From: Candidatus Methanophagales archaeon
GTDB lineage: Archaea > Halobacteriota > Syntropharchaeia > Alkanophagales > Methanospirareceae
DNA length: 6,424 bases
Assembly (NCBI GenBank): GCA_023131215.1
Contig: JAGLZV010000086.1
Location: 1 to 6,424, forward strand
Direction: 5' to 3'
Every line of letters begins with the position of its first letter. The stretch's first letter is position 1. This document shows positions 1 through 5,255 of the stretch, one piece after another. A program made the position numbers and the translations under genes. The notes beneath the pieces are model-generated. The model ran no database searches and was not told the DNA's origin. It saw only the letters and a program-made list of their open reading frames with translations.

Positions 1-21
1 CATCAGTATTTACTTGTTTAT

Positions 22-29
22 GAGGTGAT
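22..29 (+). promoter_or_regulatory. Strong Shine-Dalgarno site of the ART-like gene
   Basis: GAGGTGAT lies 3 bases before the ATG at 33 and is complementary to the archaeal 16S rRNA 3' end. It fixes the start. Only 20 bases precede it in the window, so no promoter can be judged. Confidence 0.75.
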
Positions 30-32
30 AGA

Positions 33-680
33 ATGAAGGAGAACATAGATCTGCAGGAGAACACTCTCAAATACAACCGCCTATGGGAAAAGAAGGAGAT
101 GAGTGATTTGAGGGATGGAAGGAAACGATGGAAGAAATTAGAGTTGCCTGTGGTGTTCTACCACACCACATTTATAGAAAACGCCATCTATATTTTGCAA
201 GGAGAGAAAATCATTGCCAATAAGGGTTACTCTATTTGTCAATCGAAGAATGGATTCGTTTCTCTATCCGATAGAATAACCAAAGGGATTATAGAATTTT
301 TCGGCAATGTCACTTTTGAGTTTGATGCACTGTCGCTTTATGAAAAGAATAAGTTAATCACTCCAAGAGATTACTGGATTTCAGAGGATGATATAAAAAA
401 ATACGATGAACTGCCTTTTTTTGAAAATGAGTGGATTGTTCCTGAAGAGCTTAAATTCAATCTGAAAGATATAAATAAGGTTCTCCTTATCACCAATAAA
501 GATTTTAGAGAACCTGCTTTTGATGATATTATCCCCTTGTTACAGAGCAAGGGGACAGAATATACGTTTTTATCAGAAAAGGGGCTTTCAGATAATATAT
601 TGTCCGATACTACAAGATACTTTTTTAGAATTGAAAATTGGGAGAAATTTAAAAATGAGGAAGTTATACAGGCTGTTTGA
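33..680 (+). CDS. Predicted ADP-ribosyltransferase-like fold protein (hypothetical)
   Basis: This gene encodes 215 residues. The ATG is chosen because a near-ideal SD, GAGGTGAT, sits 3 bases upstream. No family can be named with certainty. Several features match small ART-like proteins of phages and toxin loci: a YHTT motif at residues 43-46 followed by a helix and an 'ILQGEKI' segment; a strand FVSLSDR at 75-81; a strand VTFEFD at 93-98; a 'K-x-I-x-P-x-x-Y'-like stretch around 107-114; and an acidic ENEW at 131-134 leading into a strand at 149-153. In such folds the His and a late Glu bind NAD and catalyse transfer, so H44 and E133 (or E131) would be the candidates. There is no signal peptide or membrane segment, so it is probably cytoplasmic. 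The first 35 residues are charged and may lie outside the fold. The HhH protein gene follows 103 bases downstream on the same strand. The target molecule is unknown. The reading frame is well supported; the ART assignment is moderate, from remembered motif order only. Confidence 0.62.
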   Translation: MKENIDLQENTLKYNRLWEKKEMSDLRDGRKRWKKLELPVVFYHTTFIENAIYILQGEKIIANKGYSICQSKNGFVSLSDRITKGIIEFFGNVTFEFDALSLYEKNKLITPRDYWISEDDIKKYDELPFFENEWIVPEELKFNLKDINKVLLITNKDFREPAFDDIIPLLQSKGTEYTFLSEKGLSDNILSDTTRYFFRIENWEKFKNEEVIQAV

Positions 681-783
681 GGTAATTTATTACTATTTGA
701 AGTCATCCTATAAGATATGGCACGTTAAACACCTTCAAGAGGATGGTAACCGCTTTAGTAATAAAGGAACGCAGTGAGAAAAA

Positions 784-2136
784 ATGGAGACATTCAAGGA
801 TTTTATTAAAGAATTGAACCAAAGGATAGGTATATCGTTACCTAAATCGTGGACTGCCCTCACCGAAGTTCAACTTGCTCAGAAATTTTTAGAAAAATTG
901 AACGAATACTTTTTCCAAACCTATGAAGGCATAGGTACTACTACTTTCAATGATGACGAATTTCAATACTTTTCCGAATTTCACAAATTCTGGAAGGCAC
1001 ACCACAAAGAAATTTTGAATGTGCGGATTGATAGAAAACAAGCACAGCTAGCCGCTCAAGCGTTATCAAATGCTACAAGGAAATATGGAAGGGAGATATT
1101 CAGAGTAACTCGTAAAACTTTAGGGCTACATCCACAAGCTGTTGCACAAGTCAGGTTTTTAACAGCAAATCAGGATTTCCGAAAGCCACCTGAAAACCAA
1201 TTCGAGAAGTATTTAGAAGACCCTATCGGATTTAATGCAGAAGAGATTGCCGATGTGCCGGAGGATTTTTTGAAATTCTTAGGCATGACTCAGTTATCGC
1301 AAACAGACAAACGTCTTAATTTCGCCAGAAATGCCGCACGATTCTTATTAGAGAAGCACATCTCTGCTTATGATATTGCGGAATATTTCAACAATGACGC
1401 TGTTCAGATAAGGGAAGCGCTGGTAAACGCCCCGAATATGGGCTATGGTCGTAAAAAAGCCAACATGTTCATACGGGACATGGTGGCATGGGAAGTATGG
1501 TCAGCACCCAGAAATTTTGACAGGATAGACGTTGCCAGCGATATCAATACAATGAAGTTAGCACTGCGAACTCGGATTTTACAGAGTGATATTCCTTTAT
1601 TGTCTAGTTTCCTGGATGTGTTCTGCTACCAATACGGATACATTGACGAAATGAGTGCGAGAGCGTGGAGAGCGGTATGGGAAGAGTGGAAAAAGCTCGA
1701 CCCCACCACGGCACCTTCATCACCCTGCCAGATGGATTTCTTGCTTTATCGGATTGGACGTGAATATTGCGATGATACTGTTGTACAATACACCTGTGAG
1801 AAGGGACATATATTTTATCACTTCGGAGCACGATTGAGAAATTGCCCTATTTGCAGAAGAACAGGGATTCGTACATCAGCAGAGCCAAAGAGAAGGTTCT
1901 TACCCTGCCAGTTGGACCCTCAGGAATTACCTCGGGAGCGAGGTGAACTTCTCTTAAGAGAAGATAAGCTGCTAAGGGTTTTCGATGGTGTGTGCATATT
2001 TGAAAATGTCTGTAAACCAAAAACTGAGGCGTTCCGTGCTTTGAATCCTCCAAAGTCCATCTCTATTAAAGGAAGAACAAGTTGGACAGAGTCTTATGCC
2101 TACCGAGAACGTGGTGGTGGAGGCATGATGGGATAG
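784..2136 (+). CDS. Helix-hairpin-helix DNA glycosylase-like protein with Cys-rich C-terminal region
   Basis: This gene encodes 450 residues. The ATG is preceded by AGTGAG (773-778), a partial SD 5 bases upstream. Residues about 85-265 are helical and look like the HhH-GPD DNA glycosylase core. The hairpin is MGYGRKKANMFIRDM at 219-233. It is followed by DRIDVASDIN at 246-255, where D249 would sit at the catalytic Asp and K224 at the lysine found in OGG/AGOG-type bifunctional glycosylases. The spacing from K224 to D249 is 25 residues, a few longer than in OGG1. A C-terminal region carries C315, C329, C338, H342, C354, C357, C375, C404 and C410, including a CEKGH...CPIC zinc-ribbon-like pair. 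Cysteines after an HhH core also recall the Fe-S loop of endonuclease III, but the spacing differs from C-x6-C-x2-C-x5-C. The protein ends in a basic, glycine-rich tail. Expected activity is base excision or recognition of a modified base in DNA or RNA; the substrate is unknown. It may be functionally linked to the ART-like gene upstream. Confidence 0.65.
   Translation: METFKDFIKELNQRIGISLPKSWTALTEVQLAQKFLEKLNEYFFQTYEGIGTTTFNDDEFQYFSEFHKFWKAHHKEILNVRIDRKQAQLAAQALSNATRKYGREIFRVTRKTLGLHPQAVAQVRFLTANQDFRKPPENQFEKYLEDPIGFNAEEIADVPEDFLKFLGMTQLSQTDKRLNFARNAARFLLEKHISAYDIAEYFNNDAVQIREALVNAPNMGYGRKKANMFIRDMVAWEVWSAPRNFDRIDVASDINTMKLALRTRILQSDIPLLSSFLDVFCYQYGYIDEMSARAWRAVWEEWKKLDPTTAPSSPCQMDFLLYRIGREYCDDTVVQYTCEKGHIFYHFGARLRNCPICRRTGIRTSAEPKRRFLPCQLDPQELPRERGELLLREDKLLRVFDGVCIFENVCKPKTEAFRALNPPKSISIKGRTSWTESYAYRERGGGGMMG
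1929..1963. repeat. Two adjacent perfect inverted repeats inside the HhH gene
   Basis: ACCTCG (1929-1934) pairs with CGAGGT (1939-1944) around a 4-base loop. Four bases after 1943 comes a 16-bp perfect palindrome, CTTCTCTTAAGAGAAG (1948-1963). Both lie in the coding sequence for an alternating Glu/Arg/Leu stretch (around residues 382-394). They could be a by-product of that composition. No T-run follows, so a terminator is not indicated. Confidence 0.5.
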
Positions 2137-2209
2137 CCATAGCATACGATGAAAAGTGTAGCATGCCTTTATTTTATCCTCCGGGAAAGAAGTTATTTAT
2201 TCTCCTTCA

Positions 2210-2620
2210 CTAATATAACTCTACACTTAGTCCACTAATCCCTTCTATCCACCTGAAATGTTCCTCATTCCTTGTAACCACTGCTTCACAACCTTTGTTT
2301 ATTGCAATCGCCGCTATAATTGCATCCGCACCAACATGTTTCCCTTTATGCGCTAATGTTCCACCAAGCTCAGCTGCTTTTACTGCATCAGTATAATCGA
2401 AGTCTAAAACTTCCATTCTACCAATCGCCTTTTTCAATTTATCCTTCGCTTTTTCCCTTTTCTCTTCATCTTTTATCACATAGGCACCAAATAAAGCCTC
2501 ATAAACGTTGAAAACGGTAGTTGCATGTACACCCTCCGTATCTAACCTCTGTGTTATTGCTCTTATGGCTGATGGTCTTCGGATCAAATCAACGAAATAA
2601 GTCGTGTCTATGCATTTCAT
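2210..2620 (-). CDS. vapC: VapC-family PIN-domain ribonuclease toxin
   Basis: This 136-residue protein has the usual length of a single PIN domain. VapC toxins are Mg2+-dependent ribonucleases that cut tRNA or rRNA and block translation until bound by VapB. The acidic active-site residues are visible: D5 in the N-terminal 'CIDTTYFVDL', E41 in 'NVYEALFG' and D99 in 'GADAIIAA'. They are followed by the conserved 'VTRNEEHF' block (115-122), where PIN proteins have T-x-N-x-x-[DH]-F. The toxin therefore looks intact. The ATG overlaps the vapB stop as ATGA, which implies translational coupling and antitoxin-first synthesis. The gene converges on the HhH gene with a 73-bp gap. The cellular target cannot be inferred. 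Family assignment is strong. Confidence 0.92.
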   Translation of the reverse strand: MKCIDTTYFVDLIRRPSAIRAITQRLDTEGVHATTVFNVYEALFGAYVIKDEEKREKAKDKLKKAIGRMEVLDFDYTDAVKAAELGGTLAHKGKHVGADAIIAAIAINKGCEAVVTRNEEHFRWIEGISGLSVELY

Positions 2621-2835
2621 GCTTTCAAGCCCTCGTCTATCTGCATCCTTAGCCTCTTTACCGATTCTTCATACTCCGATACCTCGCTTAACTCCGGGTA
2701 AAGGTCCACTATTTCCATTAACCGCCCTTTGTTGCCTGTTAATCTCCTTATCACCTCTGAAAAACTTTCGCCTTTGCCCCTTATACTATTTAGTAGTGTA
2801 TATACATCCTCCGACAACGAAATGCTTTTTGTCAT
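2617..2835 (-). CDS. vapB: VapB-type antitoxin (ribbon-helix-helix N-terminus)
   Basis: This is a 72-residue antitoxin if translation starts at the ATG at 2835. An in-frame GTG at 2850 would add five residues, but that GTG lies inside the SD sequence GAGGTGAG, so the ATG is preferred. Residues 1-32 (MTKSISLSEDVYTLL, then ESFSEVIRRL) form a ribbon-helix-helix (RHH) DNA-binding module typical of the archaeal VAPB_antitox (DUF217) family. The strand 'TKSISL' would contact the operator as a dimer. The acidic, helical C-terminal half (residues about 38-72) is the expected VapC-neutralising segment. The stop overlaps the vapC start by four bases. VapB alone or with VapC normally represses its own promoter. 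That promoter lies in the 88-bp gap shared with the divergent RaSEA gene, so RaSEA could also be affected; this is an inference. Confidence 0.88.
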   Translation of the reverse strand: MTKSISLSEDVYTLLNSIRGKGESFSEVIRRLTGNKGRLMEIVDLYPELSEVSEYEESVKRLRMQIDEGLKA

Positions 2836-2845
2836 CTTCTTTCTT

Positions 2846-2853
2846 CTCACCTC
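2846..2853 (-). promoter_or_regulatory. Shine-Dalgarno site that sets the vapB start
   Basis: Read on the - strand this is GAGGTGAG, ending 10 bases before the ATG at 2835. The upstream GTG codon at 2848-2850 is embedded in it and so is unlikely to be the initiator. Confidence 0.65.
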
Positions 2854-2861
2854 TCACAAAA

Positions 2862-2900
2862 TTCTATTGTTCATATTATAAAAAGTTTCTACTAATAGAA
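2862..2900. repeat. 7-bp inverted repeat flanking the TATA element (candidate VapB operator)
   Basis: TTCTATT at 2862-2868 is matched by AATAGAA at 2894-2900, with 25 bases between. The centre (2881) falls on the TATA-like element. The right arm is also part of a tighter hairpin, TTCTA-CTAA-TAGAA, at 2887-2900. RHH antitoxins bind inverted half-sites over their own promoters, which is why an operator is suggested. In such AT-rich DNA a chance 7-bp match is quite possible. Confidence 0.35.
2875..2884. promoter_or_regulatory. Bidirectional TATA-like element between vapB and RaSEA genes
   Basis: On the - strand the element reads TTTTTATAAT, with a purine-rich AGAAAC just upstream that could be a BRE. 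This would place vapBC transcription start near 2853, a short leader that just includes the SD. On the + strand the same DNA reads ATTATAAAAA and could serve RaSEA, starting near 2904. The match to the archaeal TATA consensus is better for vapBC. It is predicted by eye only. Confidence 0.45.
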
Positions 2901-2923
2901 AAGGAGTGAGATAAAATTTAAAA

Positions 2924-3979
2924 ATGCATCCGTCTGCAAAGCATCCAGAAAAATACAGAAAGAACAAGAACAAAACCCCAGTAGCTTCATGGCTCGATTA
3001 CGATTTCTTCACGGAAGAGCGAAAAGCGATAAAATCTTTGACCGTCATATTGAGAACCGTAGGCTGTCAGTGGCGGAAATGCACAATGTGCGGCTACTGG
3101 CACGAATCCGCAGACGTCACACAGGCAGACATTCTAACTCAACTGGAACATTCGTTACGAAACAGCCCTGATGAACGTTTCATACTCAAGATTTTCACTT
3201 CCGGCAGTTTCCTTGACGAACGAGAAATATCGAGTGAAACGAGAAAAGAAATAGCTGCGATGGTAAAAAAAGGGAAAATAAAGAAGCTAATAGTAGAGAC
3301 GAGACCAGAATTTATAAACGCGAAAAAAATCGAGGATTTAAAAGTTGTTGAGCATCTTGAACTCGCTATCGGGTTAGAAACCGCAAATGATTTCATCCGC
3401 TCGAAATACATAAACAAAGGTTTCTCGTTTGGCGATTATAAAACTGCAGCGAAAATCGTGAACGAATGCGAAGCAACTGTAAAGACGTATCTTTTGCTTA
3501 AACCTCCTTTCATATCCGAGAAAAAAGCAATAGAAGACGTTATAAAATCCGCTGCGCTCGTCTCTTCTTACAGTTCCATAATATCGTTGAACCTCTGCAA
3601 TGTGCAAAAATACACCACTTTAGAGAATTTATGGAGGAAAAAGTATTATAGACCTCCGTGGCTCTGGAGTGCCGTTGAAGCGCTAAAAGAGATAAAAAAA
3701 CGAGACGAAAATGTCGCGGTGATGTCAGACCCCGTAGGTGCAGGGCATATCCGCGGTCCGCATAATTGTGGTAAGTGCGACCCGGAGATAACGGAAGCGA
3801 TAAAGAAATTTAATATAACGCAGAACTTGAGCGTGTTAGAACGTCGCGAAGAAATGGATTGCGAATGTAAGGAAGTATGGCATGTACTGCTAAAATTTGA
3901 TGATTTCCTGTTTGGCTCGAACCTTGCCAATCAAATACACAATTCCTACAACGATTATAGCGCCAATAGTAGGCGCTAA
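2924..3979 (+). CDS. RaSEA-like archaeosine biosynthesis radical SAM protein
   Basis: This 351-residue protein is recognised as the RaSEA family. In that pathway TGT inserts preQ0 at tRNA position 15, ArcS attaches lysine, and RaSEA uses a 4Fe-4S cluster and SAM to cleave the lysine C-N bond, leaving archaeosine (G+). The cluster motif is C48-x4-C53-x2-C56 within 'GCQWRKCTMCGYWH'. Other family-like landmarks are 'FTSGSFLDE' (91-99), 'VETRPEF' (124-130), 'AIGLET' (148-153), 'LLKPPF' (191-196) and a second Cys set, C282-x2-C285 in 'GPHNCGKCD' with C313-x-C315, possibly a metal site. The ATG has GGAGTGAG about 13 bases upstream, and an in-frame stop just upstream excludes a longer start. The last ~27 residues (Asn/Ser/Tyr-rich) look non-conserved and read antisense to a small membrane-protein gene. 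Neither ArcS nor TGT is in the window. Confidence 0.88.
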   Translation: MHPSAKHPEKYRKNKNKTPVASWLDYDFFTEERKAIKSLTVILRTVGCQWRKCTMCGYWHESADVTQADILTQLEHSLRNSPDERFILKIFTSGSFLDEREISSETRKEIAAMVKKGKIKKLIVETRPEFINAKKIEDLKVVEHLELAIGLETANDFIRSKYINKGFSFGDYKTAAKIVNECEATVKTYLLLKPPFISEKKAIEDVIKSAALVSSYSSIISLNLCNVQKYTTLENLWRKKYYRPPWLWSAVEALKEIKKRDENVAVMSDPVGAGHIRGPHNCGKCDPEITEAIKKFNITQNLSVLERREEMDCECKEVWHVLLKFDDFLFGSNLANQIHNSYNDYSANSRR

Positions 3980-4021
3980 CAAGAAAAGTACAATGTAGCT
4001 ATTCCAGATGTCAGCAACCAT
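3890..4021 (-). CDS. Small single-pass membrane protein (43 aa, unrecognised)
   Basis: This short ORF encodes 43 residues: MVADIWNSYIVLF, then a hydrophobic run to residue 31 (LLAPTIGAIIVVGIVYLI), then a basic tail GKVRAKQEIIKF. The pattern is a single transmembrane helix (about 9-31) with the charged C-terminus in the cytoplasm by the positive-inside rule. An excellent SD, AGGAGGGAT (4038 to 4030), sits 8 bases before the ATG. It starts 43 bases after the pilin-like gene on the same strand, so it is probably the last gene of that operon, and a membrane partner of those surface proteins is a reasonable guess. Its 3' 90 bases overlap the RaSEA 3' end on the opposite strand. I do not recognise a family. 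Support comes from the SD, the clean TM pattern and the operon position. Confidence 0.6.
   Translation of the reverse strand: MVADIWNSYIVLFLLAPTIGAIIVVGIVYLIGKVRAKQEIIKF
3959..3977. repeat. Perfect 6-bp hairpin at the RaSEA stop codon
   Basis: AGCGCC (3959-3964) pairs with GGCGCT (3972-3977) around a 7-base loop, ending on the first base of the RaSEA TAA. The next + strand bases are A-rich, not T-rich, so it does not look like a standard terminator. On the other strand it encodes the Ala-Pro-Thr-Ile-Gly-Ala turn inside the small membrane protein. Confidence 0.45.
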
Positions 4022-4029
4022 AATTTATT

Positions 4030-4038
4030 ATCCCTCCT
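4030..4038 (-). promoter_or_regulatory. Strong Shine-Dalgarno site of the 43-aa membrane protein
   Basis: AGGAGGGAT on the - strand lies 8 bases from the ATG at 4021 and is the strongest purine-rich site in this intergenic gap. On the + strand the same bases fall in a T/C-rich tract (4031-4045), which might help end RaSEA transcription; that second role is speculative. Confidence 0.6.
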
Positions 4039-4064
4039 TTCTTTTAGAATGGCCAATTTCCTCC

Positions 4065-5255
4065 CTATGGTGGTGGTATTTCACTCACACATCCGACAAA
4101 AAGCTCAATACGCTCAATATCCTCTCTATACTTCAAGTGCAGCTCGAAATCCTCTGTTTGTCCGCACTTAACACAAGGAGCAATCATGCCACATACAGGA
4201 CCTGGATCAATACTGTGTCCAATCTGCTCCCCTTCCGAATTAAAAGCATGTGCAGCCATGCATATGTAATAATCCCTATCGTACTCATTTTTAATAGTTC
4301 CCGTGATTACAATACCAAGATCTCCCACATTAGCTGCATTAGGAGGGCAAATATCCTTTAGTTCTAGAAAACAATATTTTAGACGAGAATCGTTTAGAAG
4401 TATTTTGGATTTGTTCCCCTTGTAAGTGAAGTATTCACCGGGTTGTGGTGTCAAATTTAAATGTGGGATGTCCGTCATCGTAGGCATTTCTTTAGTAGGT
4501 TCTATCTTCGTAGATTGCCAATCGCTTGGTGGTAGCGACTTTCGAGGGTTGGAGAAGATCTCGACAACCTTTTTGCTCTCTAAATCCACGTATACAATTG
4601 CAAAAATTCCCGTGAGATTGGGATCTGGGTTTACATTTATGCTAACTGCCGGATATGCATGAAAAGAACATTTACCCTTAGAGCTGCTCTCCCAGTAGTC
4701 AACTCGTACATCCTGTATCTCATATTCTTTATCCCCTATCATTTCCAAGACTTTGGGATTGGCTAAGGCTATTCTCACTACTTCCTCCTCTTGCTCTTCA
4801 GTCAAAGGAGCCAATTCCAGCTCAAAATTAATGCAACCTCCTTGTGCTTCCTTCCTAACCAAATCTACCGGTACTCCAAGGGTAATTCCCAAAACCCAGG
4901 GTAGTTTTTGCTTTTGGGTGAGGACGTAAACCATGCACATACCACCACTTTCATTTTCTGCGGAGAGTGAGATTACTTTATATATCTCATATCTCTCGCC
5001 CAGCCATTTCTTTGCCTCTGGATTATTTATAGCCAATTCAATTGCCTTTGACTTTTCCTCTTCTGTTAGTGTTTGCTCTGACGAATGTGGTGGTATGGCT
5101 GGCGATGGCGGTTGTGGCTCTGCTTCATTTGGAGTCGATTTAAAAGCCTCGTCAGATAGAAGAACAATGTAGCCAACTGTCCCTATGAGGGCAACCACTA
5201 AAGCTAAGCTCACTGCTTCTACTAAACCAAGTCCTTGTATTTGTTTCTTTTTCAT
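4065..5255 (-). CDS. Pilin-like secreted/anchored protein with tandem repeat domains and FxLYD-like C-terminus
   Basis: This gene encodes 396 residues of a kind I cannot name. The N-terminus (MKKKQIQG, then LGLVEAVSLALVVALIGTVGY) matches a class III (type IV pilin) signal: a basic leader, Gly8 as the prepilin-peptidase site, Glu at +5 of the mature protein (E13) and a hydrophobic helix to about residue 33. An uncleaved N-terminal anchor is the alternative. A Pro-rich linker (41-60) follows. Two related domains come next, starting 'LTEEEKSKAIELAINNP' (63-79) and 'LTEEQEEEVVRIALANP' (151-167). Each continues with a Y-E-I segment and strands, like PepSY-type units, and they look like a tandem duplication. 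A second linker (239-270) leads to a C-terminal domain (about 305-388) with 'VITGTIKNEYDRDYY' and 'GEQIG', resembling FxLYD domains. There are ten cysteines, including C361-x2-C364. The ATG overlaps the stop of the upstream DUF2330-like gene (ATGA), so the two are co-translated. It acts outside the membrane. Confidence 0.72.
   Translation of the reverse strand: MKKKQIQGLGLVEAVSLALVVALIGTVGYIVLLSDEAFKSTPNEAEPQPPSPAIPPHSSEQTLTEEEKSKAIELAINNPEAKKWLGERYEIYKVISLSAENESGGMCMVYVLTQKQKLPWVLGITLGVPVDLVRKEAQGGCINFELELAPLTEEQEEEVVRIALANPKVLEMIGDKEYEIQDVRVDYWESSSKGKCSFHAYPAVSINVNPDPNLTGIFAIVYVDLESKKVVEIFSNPRKSLPPSDWQSTKIEPTKEMPTMTDIPHLNLTPQPGEYFTYKGNKSKILLNDSRLKYCFLELKDICPPNAANVGDLGIVITGTIKNEYDRDYYICMAAHAFNSEGEQIGHSIDPGPVCGMIAPCVKCGQTEDFELHLKYREDIERIELFVGCVSEIPPP

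Noticed and set aside
707..717. TATA-like CTATAAGATAT before the HhH gene, suggesting its own promoter
   Set aside because: The match to the archaeal consensus is weak and AT-rich spacers yield such strings often; it stays only a possibility.
655..777. 40-aa ORF (MRKLYRLFEVIYYY...) bridging the ART-like and HhH genes, with GGGAG 10 bases upstream
   Set aside because: The SD is weak, it overlaps the ART-like gene by 26 bases, and the sequence has no recognisable pattern. It ends 6 bases before the next gene, so it might be a coupling leader, but nothing else supports it.
827..844. Inverted repeat TAGGTA-6-TACCTA near the start of the HhH gene
   Set aside because: Only 6 bp long inside coding sequence; expected by chance at this length.
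2066..2164. 32-codon - strand ORF with a GGAGGATAAAA sequence upstream, downstream of vapC
   Set aside because: It has His-rich low-complexity content, runs antisense to the HhH gene end, and shows no family or TM pattern.
2137..2209. Convergent gap searched for a two-way terminator; T-rich CTTTATTTTATCC at 2167-2179
   Set aside because: There is no convincing stem and no uninterrupted T-run, so no terminator is called.
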